Below, one piece after another: positions 17,212 to 26,283 of a DNA stretch of 64,000 nt (the first letter of the stretch is position 1; each line of letters opens with the position of its first letter). A model generated the notes under the pieces. The model did no database searches. It saw only the letters and a program-made list of their open reading frames with translations, and was not told where the DNA came from. Source of the stretch: Timaviella obliquedivisa GSE-PSE-MK23-08B (lineage in GTDB: Bacteria; Cyanobacteriota; Cyanobacteriia; Elainellales; Elainellaceae); the NCBI GenBank assembly GCA_019358855.1, contig JAHHII010000008.1:1-64000 (forward strand). The letters are read 5' to 3'. Position numbers and translations under genes: made by a program.

Positions 17212-19719
17212 ATGGATTGGCTGCGCCTCCAAAAAGCACTCGCTGTTGAAGCCGAACGAGGCTTTAATGACCTCATGGGCAACCAGTACCGTTTTAGCGA
17301 ATTCCTCAGCTTTAGCCTCAACGAACCTCCGGCGGAACTATCGATCAGCGATCGCCAACGGTTTCAAGAAATAGCCACCCAGTTTGCTCAATACCCTAAT
17401 CTTGACTTTGCCGATCGCCAGCACCTCGTTGCCGAATCTCGCCGAGTTCTCCACCAAGCCCGAAAAGACCTCGAAAATAAATTCCACGCAGATACTACTT
17501 CAAGTCGTTCACCTTCTGAAACATCTCCCTTCACTGCCTCTGAAAAAACCGCTGCTCCTACTAAAATTAGAGTTCCTAAAACTGCTCCCCTGGTTGAACC
17601 TGGACGCAAAGTTCCTATTACCCTTGATCAAGCCGTTACCTTCCTTCCAGGTATTGGTGCAAAAAACAGCGAAAAACTAGCCAAACTTGGGCTCTATACC
17701 GTCCGCGATATCCTTTACTATTATCCCCGCGACTACATGGACTATGCTCGCCAGGTCAGCATCCGTGACTTGGAGCCAGGAGAAACTGTAACGCTGATCG
17801 CCACTGTTAAACGCTGTAACTGTTTTAGTAGCCCGCGTAACTCTAAGCTCACCATTTTTGAACTGGTTGTGAAAGACCACAGTGGGCAGCTTAAGCTAGG
17901 GCGATTTTTCCCAGGTGCCCGTTTCCAGCACCCGGCTTGGCAGCAGCAGCAAAAACGAATGTATCCACCCGGAGCGGTCATTGCCGCTTCTGGGCTGGTA
18001 AAACGCGACAAGTATGGTGTAACGCTGGAAAATCCCCAAATTGAGGTGCTTGACCATTCCCAAGCCTCAATTGATTCAATGAAGGTGGGACGAGTCGTGC
18101 CTGTTTATCCGCTGACCGATGGTGTGAGCGCAGATGTGGTGCGAAAAGCTGTGGTGGCTGCATTGCCAGCAGTGGTACAACTCCAGGATTCTTTACCCAA
18201 TGCTTTGCGTGACAAACAGGGACTGGTGCTGATTCAAGAAGCGATCGCCCACATTCATTTTCCGCCCAACAGCGAAGCCCTTACCGCCGCCCGCCGCCGC
18301 CTTGTTTTCGACGAGTTTTTCTACCTGCAACTCGGTTTACTCAAGCGCCGTATGGCACAACGTCAGCAGCAAACCAGCGCTACTCTTGCCCCGACTGGAC
18401 ATTTAATTGATCAGTTTCACGAAGTTCTCCCCTTCAAGTTCACAGGCGCACAGCAACGGGTGATTAACGATATTCTCAACGATTTACAGCAGCCTACGCC
18501 CATGAATCGACTCGTGCAAGGAGATGTGGGTTCGGGTAAAACCGTTGTAGGAGTTGTGGCAATTTTGGCGGCAATTCAGTCGGGCTATCAGGCGGCACTG
18601 ATGGCTCCCACTGAGGTTTTGGCAGAGCAGCATTATCGCAAGCTGGTAGAGTGGTTTAATTTAATGCATCTGTCTGTAGAACTTTTGACAGGTTCGACCA
18701 AAGCTTCAAAACGAAAGAAAATTCACGCAGAATTACTCACAGGTGAATTGCCCTTGTTAGTCGGGACGCACGCATTAATTGAAGACCCCGTGAAGTTTCA
18801 AAAGCTGGGTTTAGTCGTGATTGATGAACAGCATCGGTTTGGGGTGCAACAACGGGCGCGGTTACAGCAAAAGGGCGACTTTCCCCATGTTTTAACCATG
18901 ACGGCGACACCCATTCCGCGAACGTTAGCGTTAACGCTGCACGGAGACTTAGATGTCAGCCAAATTGATGAATTACCACCCGGACGACAAGCCATTAAAA
19001 CAACAGTTTTGGGAGGGCGCGATCGCCCTAACACCTACGACTTAATCCGTCGCCAAGTGGCACAAGGTCGCCAAGTGTATATTGTGCTGCCCTTAGTCGA
19101 AGAATCAGAAAAACTCGACCTCAAATCTGCAACAGAAGAATACAAACATCTTCAAGAATCTGTTTTTCCGGACTTCAATGTGGGTTTACTCCATGGGCGA
19201 ATGTCTTCGGCTGATAAAGAAGAAGCTATCAATCAATTTCGCCATAACCAAACCCAAATTATTGTCTCCACGACCGTGATTGAAGTGGGAGTTGATGTGC
19301 CTAACGCTACGGTAATGTTAATTGAACACGCCGAGCGATTTGGATTGTCGCAGCTTCATCAATTGCGGGGACGGGTGGGGCGTGGCGCAGATCAATCTTT
19401 TTGCTTGTTGATAAGCAGTTCTAAAAGCGAAACGGCAAAGCAACGGCTAAAGGTGTTGGAACAATCTCAAGATGGTTTTTTTATTTCGGAAATGGATATG
19501 CGGTTTCGAGGCCCCGGTGAGGTGCTGGGGACGCGGCAATCTGGATTGCCCGATTTTGCACTGGCGAGTTTGGTCGAAGATCAAGATGTGCTGGAGTTAG
19601 CGCGCGAGGCGGCTCAGAAGGTAATTGAGATTGATCCGACGATCGAACGCTGGGCGTTAATGAAGGCGGAGTTAGAGTATCGCTATCAGCGGTTGATGGG
19701 CGGCACCATCTTAATGTGA
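17212..19719 (+). CDS. recG: ATP-dependent DNA helicase RecG
   Basis: RecG remodels stalled replication forks and branched DNA. The 835-residue protein has a cyanobacterial N-terminal extension (1 to about 130), the helix-hairpin and OB-fold wedge (FLPGIGAKNSEKLAKLGLYT, IRDLEPGETVTL), then the helicase core with Walker A GDVGSGKT, DEQHRFG, TATPIPRTLALT, and motifs VIEVGVDVPNA and QLRGRVGRG. The ATG at 17212 has GAGGAG seven bases upstream; a GTG at 17176 precedes it without such a site. Longer than E. coli RecG because of the N-terminal extension. Confidence 0.95.
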   Translation: MDWLRLQKALAVEAERGFNDLMGNQYRFSEFLSFSLNEPPAELSISDRQRFQEIATQFAQYPNLDFADRQHLVAESRRVLHQARKDLENKFHADTTSSRSPSETSPFTASEKTAAPTKIRVPKTAPLVEPGRKVPITLDQAVTFLPGIGAKNSEKLAKLGLYTVRDILYYYPRDYMDYARQVSIRDLEPGETVTLIATVKRCNCFSSPRNSKLTIFELVVKDHSGQLKLGRFFPGARFQHPAWQQQQKRMYPPGAVIAASGLVKRDKYGVTLENPQIEVLDHSQASIDSMKVGRVVPVYPLTDGVSADVVRKAVVAALPAVVQLQDSLPNALRDKQGLVLIQEAIAHIHFPPNSEALTAARRRLVFDEFFYLQLGLLKRRMAQRQQQTSATLAPTGHLIDQFHEVLPFKFTGAQQRVINDILNDLQQPTPMNRLVQGDVGSGKTVVGVVAILAAIQSGYQAALMAPTEVLAEQHYRKLVEWFNLMHLSVELLTGSTKASKRKKIHAELLTGELPLLVGTHALIEDPVKFQKLGLVVIDEQHRFGVQQRARLQQKGDFPHVLTMTATPIPRTLALTLHGDLDVSQIDELPPGRQAIKTTVLGGRDRPNTYDLIRRQVAQGRQVYIVLPLVEESEKLDLKSATEEYKHLQESVFPDFNVGLLHGRMSSADKEEAINQFRHNQTQIIVSTTVIEVGVDVPNATVMLIEHAERFGLSQLHQLRGRVGRGADQSFCLLISSSKSETAKQRLKVLEQSQDGFFISEMDMRFRGPGEVLGTRQSGLPDFALASLVEDQDVLELAREAAQKVIEIDPTIERWALMKAELEYRYQRLMGGTILM

Positions 19720-19855
19720 TCAGGTGTGATTGGGCAAGCCAAATGCGCCAATAGGAAAAGGATTGGAGAGCTAAAAGCTCTAAATTACATCAAAATAGAA
19801 GAGAAATAAAATCGGGCTTCATGATCCTGAACTGTTTTGTGCGCGACTTTCGACC

Positions 19856-21748
19856 ATGACACTAACCCCCAATGCCAAGGGGCTAACTCAATCTGAGCCA
19901 ACTGATTCTAATTCTTCTACCTTTTCTTTAAGCCATTTCCTCATCCGTCTTCAGCCTAGCCCTGAAACCATAGTTTTGCTGTTAGCAGTGCTAGTTGGAG
20001 GCGGTGCAGGTGCGGGAGTAGTGCTGTTTCGATCGCTCATCCACGTCATTAGTACGGTCATGTTCGGTCATGTCTCCGGCTTCCTTTCTACCTGGGGACA
20101 TTGGACATTAGCATTGATTCCACTGTTAGGTGGATTGGTGATAGGCGCGATGCGATGGCGCTTCAAAAATTTTGGGCCAGGGCTAACGACCTTGCTCGAA
20201 GTGGCACAGGGCGATCGCGACATTCAAATCCTCAACCCCATCACTAAAATGACCGCTGCCTCGATATCGCTGGGTAGCGGTGCTTCCCTGGGCCCCGAAG
20301 GCCCTAGCGTGGAGATTGGGGCATACTTTAGTTTGCTGTTGGGGCAATGGCTGAAGGTTTCTCAAGAACGGCAGCGATTGTTGTTGGCAGCGGGCGCTGC
20401 TGCTGGGTTGGCGGCGGGATTTAATGCCCCGATCGCAGGCGTGTTTTTTGCTTTGGAGGTAGTGTTAGGCACCACATTTGCCTCTTCAGCCGCGAGTGTG
20501 GTGCTATTGGCGGCTGTGGTTGCTGCTTGGATTGCGCAAATTGGGCTGAGTTCTCGTCCGGCTTTTGCGCTGCCTGCCTACGAGGTGCGAAGTCTGATGG
20601 AACTGCCTCTGTACGTGGGTTTGGGGCTGTTGGCGAGTGTGGTATCCTTGCTGTATAAGCGATCGCTGCGGTTCTCTCAGCAGTGTTTTCAGGGACAGGT
20701 GGCTGGGTTTCGCTGGTTAGCAAAAGTTCCGCAGGCGCTGCATCCGGTGATTGGGGGAGCTTGTTTAGGGCTGGTGTCGCTGCAACTGCCGCAAATTTTA
20801 GGAGTGGGGTACGAAACGGTTGAGTCGATGCTGCAAGACGTGCAGTTTCCGTTGCAGTTGGTGATCGCGTTGTTAGCGGTAAAACTGGTGATGACTGCCC
20901 TGAGTTTTGGCAGCGGCTTTGTGGGTGGCGTGTTTGCTCCAGCATTGTTTTTGGGCGCTTCCCTCGGATCGATCTATGCCAAGGTTTTGGCGATCGCCCT
21001 TCCTATGCTGCACAACGCCATGGCATCTCCTCCAGCATACGCAATGGTCGGCATGGCGGCTGTTTTGGCGGCGAGTGTACGCGCTCCGTTAACTGCGATT
21101 TTGTTACTGTTTGAATTGACCCACGATTACCGAATTGTTTTACCGCTGATGGCGGCTGTCGGTTTAAGCAATTGGGCGATCGAGATCTTAAGTCCTTCGG
21201 TCGTGATTGATAATACGCCAAAACTGCCGCCGTCCGAGCCGGCGCTTTTGCCTGGAACTTTGGCGTTGACAGTTTCTGAAGCCATGCATCTTTTACCGTT
21301 GCAGCTTCCTGGGACAATGCTTTTGCTAGAAGCGGGAACTCGGTTGGTGGGCGATCGCTGTCGTAGCGCTCTAATTATGGAAGACGAGCAAATTATCGGT
21401 ATTCTGACCTTGCAAGACTTCCATCGGCTGCTGCTAAAAGCTAAGGTCGATCCGGGTGCAGCCGCAGATCTCCATCAGCCAGTCGAGAAATTTTGTACAA
21501 CCAAAATCCTGTACGTTCATGCTGATGAGCTATTAAGTGAAGCGATCGCCCGGATGTCGGCGCGAGGATTGCAGCAGCTTCCTGTTGTCACTCGTGATCA
21601 GCCTTGCCGTTTGTTGGGGTTATTAGATTCAGAAGATATTGCCTTAGCGCAAACTCTGGCTAAAGTTCGAGAAGCGCTACCGAACGATTTAGACCTACCC
21701 TCAAACGCAGATTGCTTAACTACCAGGTCGGATCAACAAAAAGATTGA
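19856..21748 (+). CDS. ClC-family chloride channel/transporter with CBS pair
   Basis: A 630-residue membrane protein with the ClC pore signatures GSGASLGPEGPSVEIG (140-155, gating Glu148) and GSGFVGGVFAPALFLGA. Two C-terminal CBS domains (about 470-605) usually bind adenine nucleotides. Aligning NAPIAGVFFALEVVLG with the E. coli protein puts Val202 where the internal proton glutamate (E203) would be. This is the state of ClC channels, although some exchangers also lack it, so channel versus antiporter remains open. The gene ends 29 bases inside the convergent ferredoxin gene. Confidence 0.9.
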   Translation: MTLTPNAKGLTQSEPTDSNSSTFSLSHFLIRLQPSPETIVLLLAVLVGGGAGAGVVLFRSLIHVISTVMFGHVSGFLSTWGHWTLALIPLLGGLVIGAMRWRFKNFGPGLTTLLEVAQGDRDIQILNPITKMTAASISLGSGASLGPEGPSVEIGAYFSLLLGQWLKVSQERQRLLLAAGAAAGLAAGFNAPIAGVFFALEVVLGTTFASSAASVVLLAAVVAAWIAQIGLSSRPAFALPAYEVRSLMELPLYVGLGLLASVVSLLYKRSLRFSQQCFQGQVAGFRWLAKVPQALHPVIGGACLGLVSLQLPQILGVGYETVESMLQDVQFPLQLVIALLAVKLVMTALSFGSGFVGGVFAPALFLGASLGSIYAKVLAIALPMLHNAMASPPAYAMVGMAAVLAASVRAPLTAILLLFELTHDYRIVLPLMAAVGLSNWAIEILSPSVVIDNTPKLPPSEPALLPGTLALTVSEAMHLLPLQLPGTMLLLEAGTRLVGDRCRSALIMEDEQIIGILTLQDFHRLLLKAKVDPGAAADLHQPVEKFCTTKILYVHADELLSEAIARMSARGLQQLPVVTRDQPCRLLGLLDSEDIALAQTLAKVREALPNDLDLPSNADCLTTRSDQQKD

Positions 21749-21971
21749 TCGTCATCTCATCTAACCCTGGCGGCACCGCGCTAATACAAGCACAAATCGC
21801 TTCCCCCTCTTCCACCTCAACCTCGCAAGCATGACAAGACCCCATCAAGCACCCAGTCGGAATCATCACTCCAGCCCGATCGGCAACCTGAAGTAACCCC
21901 TCTCCCACCGTTGCTACGACAGAAACATCATTGGGTAAAAAGCGAATTTGTACTGTCTTGGCATCTGTCAT
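21720..21971 (-). CDS. Small [2Fe-2S] ferredoxin
   Basis: An 83-residue electron carrier with C41-x4-C46-x2-C49 (GCLMGSCHACEVEV) and a last ligand at C60 or C62 (AICACISAVPPG). The loop before the last cysteine is much shorter than in photosynthetic PetF, so this belongs to the short soluble cyanobacterial ferredoxins with an unclear partner. The start at 21971 (MTDAKTVQIRF) is chosen over 22016 because the added residues are not conserved-looking. It overlaps the 3' end of the ClC gene on the opposite strand. Confidence 0.85.
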   Translation of the reverse strand: MTDAKTVQIRFLPNDVSVVATVGEGLLQVADRAGVMIPTGCLMGSCHACEVEVEEGEAICACISAVPPGLDEMTINLFVDPTW

Positions 21972-22090
21972 AGAAAATTTTAGAAAGTTTTGACTAGGAG
22001 ATTTACGGCTAAGCAAGAGTCTTTTAGAATGAACAATTTACATAAAAACCCGCAATTGTATTTTACAAACTTTGGCTATGCGTGTTATAA

Positions 22091-22100
22091 AACAATTGTT
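22091..22100. promoter_or_regulatory. Palindrome upstream of tetR-dev, candidate operator
   Basis: AACAATTGTT is a perfect ten-base palindrome in the spacer between the ferredoxin and the TetR-type regulator. A shorter CAATTG occurs again at 22052. TetR proteins bind palindromes near their own start, so this is a candidate site, without other support. Confidence 0.35.
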
Positions 22101-22192
22101 CGATTAAAATATCTTGTCCAACTTTTAGACTAACTTGAAAATCTTTCTTCTCTACACTGCCTTTCTCCCTACCTGTGAGCCAGCGCCAACTT

Positions 22193-22753
22193 ATGCCCAA
22201 GATCGTTGACCATGATCTTTATCGTAAAGAGCTGCTCAGTCAGTGCTTTGATATGTTTGCTGAAAAAGGATATGCCGCTATTACCATGCGAGAAATTGCC
22301 CAGGGTTTAGGCGTTTCAACTGGCACGCTCTATCATTACTTTTCCAGTAAAGAAATGCTGTTTGAGCAATTGGTTGAAGAATGGACTCGCCAAGATTTGC
22401 TGAGAGCCGAAGCCGAACTAGAAGCGGCTCAAACCCTGGCAGAACGGATTGAAGCAGCATTTCATTTCATTGCTAAGAACGAAGATTATTTCCTTAAACA
22501 AACCCTTCTCCTAATTGACTTTCATCAACAGCAAGAGCATACCGCCAGCCACAACGAAATCCTGAAACAAGTCTGCGATCGCGCTCGCGATCGGGTAGCT
22601 GATCTATTGGGAGTGCAAGATCCCAAAATTGTTGTATTTGTACTGAGTTTGATAGATGGATTGATTCTGGGAAGGCTCTACAACGAAGAAGTTACTTCTT
22701 TTGAAGAACAAGGTGCCTTGCTTGGAAAAATGCTCACAGTCTATTTGGAATAG
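22193..22753 (+). CDS. TetR/AcrR-family transcriptional regulator
   Basis: A 186-residue repressor-type protein. The N-terminal helix-turn-helix (ITMREIAQGLGVSTGTLYHYFSSKEML, about 29-55) is the TetR signature, and the rest is a helical ligand domain. I start at ATG 22193 (MPKIVDHDLYRKELLSQC); the GTG at 22175 would add six residues. The exporter genes start 33 bases downstream in the same direction, so it most likely controls them and may sense their substrate. Confidence 0.88.
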   Translation: MPKIVDHDLYRKELLSQCFDMFAEKGYAAITMREIAQGLGVSTGTLYHYFSSKEMLFEQLVEEWTRQDLLRAEAELEAAQTLAERIEAAFHFIAKNEDYFLKQTLLLIDFHQQQEHTASHNEILKQVCDRARDRVADLLGVQDPKIVVFVLSLIDGLILGRLYNEEVTSFEEQGALLGKMLTVYLE

Positions 22754-22786
22754 CATTAATCACTAACTCTCAAAGGGGCATAGGCT

Positions 22787-23950
22787 ATGAACTTGAGTCA
22801 AAAATTTCCGTTCAGAAAGGGCTGGGTTGTGGGCATAACAGGAGGGGCGATCGCTCTGGGTCTGCTAGGTTTAGGCGTTTCTCGACTGATTGCACCAACG
22901 CCAGTAGCCGAATCTGAATCCGTCGCAACGCCGCTTCAACGAGTAGAAGTTGCGGCGTTAGGGCGATTGGAACCTCGTGGCGAAGTGATTCGAGTTAGCG
23001 GTCCCAACACAGAATTACTCAAACGTTTGAACGTTAAACAAGGCGATGCCGTTCGTGCTGGAGACGTTTTAGGCTATCTTGACAGCTACGAAGAACGCCT
23101 TGCCGAACGCGACTTTGCAGCCAGCCAGCTTGTTGAAGCCAGGCAAAGACTGGAGGCAACTACCCAGCTAGGCGAGGCACAAATTCAAGAAGCTCAAACC
23201 CGAATCCAGCAGATCCAGGCTCCCGGCGGCGCTGAAACCGAGGCACTCCGAGCCAACGTTAGACAGCTAGAGTCAGAACTTACTCTGGCAACTCAGGATT
23301 TAGCGCGGCAACAGAGCCTCCGCCAAGCCGGAGCAATTTCCCAGCAAGCGCTTGATCAACAGGTTAGTACAACTCGTCAAGCCCAAGAGAGGCTCAAGAA
23401 TGCTCAAGCGCTACTTGCACAGAACGAATCAGAGCAAGCTGCTAATCTTCGGAATGCCCAAGCTCAAGCCCAGTCCCAGCAGGCAAATTTGCCTGTCGCT
23501 CAAGTAGAAACGGCTGTGCAATCGTCTCAAGAAAATCTAAATTTGGCTGAGGCTCGGTTAGAACGCACCATCATTCGTGCCCCTAGTTCTGGGCGGGTGC
23601 TGCGGGTTGTGACTCGAGCGGGAGAGGCGATCGGCACTGACGGCATTTTAGACTTAGGTGATACCAGCCAAATGTTTGTGGTTGCCGAGGTTTATGAAAC
23701 CGATGTGGGTTTAGTTCGTCCCGGACAACCTGCCGTTATTTCTAGCCGCAATGGTGCATTTAACGAACCTTTAACAGGGAAAGTATCTTCGATTGGCTGG
23801 CAAATCTTTAAAAACGACGTTCTTGATGATGATCCTGCTGCTAACGCCGATTCTCGTGTGGTTGAAGTCAAAATTCAGCTTGACAACGGCAAGGCTGTAG
23901 AGGCACTGACTAACCTGCAAGTAGATGTAAAAATTGATGTTCAGCCCTAA
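22787..23950 (+). CDS. devB: DevB-family membrane fusion protein of an ABC exporter
   Basis: A 387-residue HlyD/DevB-type periplasmic adaptor. It has an N-terminal membrane anchor (about 15-37), a biotinyl-lipoyl-like domain (LGRLEPRGEVIRVSG and later IIRAPSSGRVLRVVTRAGEAI), a long Gln/Ala-rich coiled-coil hairpin (about 105-245) and a C-terminal beta-barrel. DevB links the inner-membrane permease to a TolC-type channel. In heterocyst formers DevBCA exports glycolipids, while other cyanobacteria use homologues for unknown compounds. SD AAAGGGG precedes the ATG; two devC genes and devA follow. Confidence 0.88.
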   Translation: MNLSQKFPFRKGWVVGITGGAIALGLLGLGVSRLIAPTPVAESESVATPLQRVEVAALGRLEPRGEVIRVSGPNTELLKRLNVKQGDAVRAGDVLGYLDSYEERLAERDFAASQLVEARQRLEATTQLGEAQIQEAQTRIQQIQAPGGAETEALRANVRQLESELTLATQDLARQQSLRQAGAISQQALDQQVSTTRQAQERLKNAQALLAQNESEQAANLRNAQAQAQSQQANLPVAQVETAVQSSQENLNLAEARLERTIIRAPSSGRVLRVVTRAGEAIGTDGILDLGDTSQMFVVAEVYETDVGLVRPGQPAVISSRNGAFNEPLTGKVSSIGWQIFKNDVLDDDPAANADSRVVEVKIQLDNGKAVEALTNLQVDVKIDVQP

Positions 23951-23977
23951 ATTACCGAGCAGATTAGGAGACGCAGC

Positions 23978-25117
23978 ATGAGAGTTCCCCTCGCTTGGCT
24001 GAATTTGGTGCATGAGAAAAGCCGCTTGGTGGTGGCATTGGCTGGAGTGGCATTCGCCGTCTTACTAGTATTTATGAACTTAGGATTCTTAGGCGCACTG
24101 GCACAAAGCGCCTCTATGTTTTATCAGTACATGGATGCTGACGTGTTTTTAGTTTCGCCCCAAACGTTGGAAATTAGCAGCGCTAAAGCATTTCCTCGCG
24201 ATCGCCTCTATCAAGCCGCTGGAATTAAAGACGTAGAGCGCGTCATGCCGTTGTATTTAGGATATTTGCAGTGGCGCAACCCCCAAACCCGCGACAGCCG
24301 AGCGGTATTTATGTTTGCCTACAATCCTCAAGATCGGGTGTTTTCGTTGCCCGAGTTGAATAGCCCCGCTACTTTGACAGCCCTCGATCGCCCCGACACT
24401 GTGCTGTTCGATCGCCTCTCTCGCCCAGAGTATGGCTCTAAAGAAATTGGCACAAAAACCGAGGTCGATCGCCGTACCGTCACCATTGGCGGACAGTATG
24501 AGCTAGGGGGAGGATTTGCCGCCGATGCCACTGTCATTAGCAGTGACCAAAACTTCCTGCGCCTTCTAAAAATTCCGTTGAACCTGGTTAACATGGGTCT
24601 GGTAAAGTTAGCGCCTGGAGCGGATGTTCAGGCGGTAGCTACTCGATTGCGCCAAGTTTTACCCAAAGATGTACTGGTTAAAACGAAGGCAGAAATCATT
24701 GAGAACGATCGCTCCTACTGGATTACTTCTACTTCCACTGGATTTATCTTTGGCATGGGTGTTGCCGTATCCTGTGTCGTTGGAGTCGTGATTGTCTATC
24801 AGATTCTTTATACCGATATTTCAGATCATATGAAGCAATACGCCACGTTAAAGGCGATGGGGTATCGCAGTGGTTATTTATTTAATGTCGTGATTCAAGA
24901 AGCCATCATTCTCTCAGTTCTAGGATACATTCCTGGTTTTTTAATCGCCGTTGGTCTTTATGCTTTCGCTGCCGATGCGACTAATAACGCTTTGCCTGTG
25001 GCAATGGATTGGCAGCGAGCGGTCATGGTTTTTATACTAACGATTACAATGTGCGTTATTTCTGCGCTTATTTCTGTTCGTAAAGTTGTAACAGCCGAGC
25101 CTGTGGAGTTGTTCTAA
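23978..25117 (+). CDS. devC: DevC-family ABC exporter permease, first copy
   Basis: A 379-residue MacB/FtsX-type permease with an N-terminal membrane helix (LVVALAGVAFAVLLVFMNLG), a periplasmic domain and three C-terminal helices (about 250-375) ending RKVVTAEPVELF. It begins MRVPLAWLNLVHEKSRL, the DevC start. Its TAA overlaps the ATG of the next gene by one base (TAATG), so translation is coupled. Confidence 0.88.
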   Translation: MRVPLAWLNLVHEKSRLVVALAGVAFAVLLVFMNLGFLGALAQSASMFYQYMDADVFLVSPQTLEISSAKAFPRDRLYQAAGIKDVERVMPLYLGYLQWRNPQTRDSRAVFMFAYNPQDRVFSLPELNSPATLTALDRPDTVLFDRLSRPEYGSKEIGTKTEVDRRTVTIGGQYELGGGFAADATVISSDQNFLRLLKIPLNLVNMGLVKLAPGADVQAVATRLRQVLPKDVLVKTKAEIIENDRSYWITSTSTGFIFGMGVAVSCVVGVVIVYQILYTDISDHMKQYATLKAMGYRSGYLFNVVIQEAIILSVLGYIPGFLIAVGLYAFAADATNNALPVAMDWQRAVMVFILTITMCVISALISVRKVVTAEPVELF

Positions 25118-26283
25118 TGAAAATGCGCACACCGTTAGCCTGGTTTAATCTCACTCATAAACGTCAGCGGTTATTGACTGCGCTGGCAGGCGTTTCTTTC
25201 GCGGTAGTGTTAATGTTCATTTTTAAGGGGTTTGAGAACGCGCTATACGATAGTCAAGTCCAGCTTCTCAAGGCGCTAAATGGCGATATTATCGTGGTAA
25301 ACCGCATCAAAACCAGTATGTTTATTCCCGAAAAATTTGCTCGCCGTCGTCTTTATCAGGCTGAGGCTTTTGAGGGCGTTGACGCTGCTTATCCGCTTTA
25401 CACCACCACTGCCGACTGGAAAAACCCAGATACCAAAAGTATTCGCCCATTGAGAGTCTTAGCGTTTAACTTGAGCGATCCTGTGCTGCCCCTCCCTGAA
25501 ATTTTGGCAAAGCGATCGGCGTTACAAATGCCTCGCACTGCGATGGTTGATTCAAAGTCGCGCTCCGAAGTCGGTTCTTTGGCGATCGGAACAGTGACAG
25601 AAGTAGCGAAGCAAGAGGTGCGGCTAGTGGGAACTTTTCCTTTGGGCACTGACTTTACATCGGGTAACGGCAACGTTTTGATGAGCGATCAAAACTTTGT
25701 CCGCTACTTTTCAAATCTCGGTCCCGATGCGGATGAGCGAAACTTGAATACGGTTGATATTGGACTGTTGAAAGTGGCTCCTGGGGCAGATGTAGCTGTA
25801 TTGGTTCAAACCTTAACGCAACGGTTGCCCATTGATATTTTGATTTATAGCAAAGAGGATTTTGTCAACAAGGAACTCACTTATTGGAAGGAAAATACGA
25901 ATATTGGGTTTGTCTTTTCGCTGTTGACCGTTATGAGCTTTTTAGTCGGGGTGATTATCGTTTACCAAATTCTTTATACAGATGTTGCTGAACACTGGGC
26001 AGAATATGCAACGCTGAAGGCGATGGGTTACTCTAACTTCTTCTTACTAAAAGTTGTGATTCAGCAAGCTGTTTTTATGGGTTTATTAGGATTTTTACCC
26101 GGTTTTTTAATTAGCTTTGGACTGTACCGGGTAACGGCAGATGCAACGGGACTGTTAATGCAAATGACTCCTCCCCGTGCCTTCAACACGTTAGTTGCAA
26201 CAGTAATTATGTGCCTAATTTCAGGGGCGATCGCCGTTCGTAAAGTTCAATCTACTGATCCTGCTGAGGTTTTCGGCACATGA
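25117..26283 (+). CDS. devC: DevC-family ABC exporter permease, second copy
   Basis: A 388-residue paralogue of the preceding gene with the same plan (TPLAWFNLTHKRQRLLTALAG, three C-terminal helices, end RKVQSTDPAEVF). The periplasmic domains differ enough to show an old duplication. MacB-type exporters use a permease dimer, so two genes could give a heterodimer or alternative homodimers. ATG 25117 is coupled to the upstream stop; ATG 25123 is an alternative. Its TGA overlaps the devA ATG (ATGA). Confidence 0.87.
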   Translation: MKMRTPLAWFNLTHKRQRLLTALAGVSFAVVLMFIFKGFENALYDSQVQLLKALNGDIIVVNRIKTSMFIPEKFARRRLYQAEAFEGVDAAYPLYTTTADWKNPDTKSIRPLRVLAFNLSDPVLPLPEILAKRSALQMPRTAMVDSKSRSEVGSLAIGTVTEVAKQEVRLVGTFPLGTDFTSGNGNVLMSDQNFVRYFSNLGPDADERNLNTVDIGLLKVAPGADVAVLVQTLTQRLPIDILIYSKEDFVNKELTYWKENTNIGFVFSLLTVMSFLVGVIIVYQILYTDVAEHWAEYATLKAMGYSNFFLLKVVIQQAVFMGLLGFLPGFLISFGLYRVTADATGLLMQMTPPRAFNTLVATVIMCLISGAIAVRKVQSTDPAEVFGT

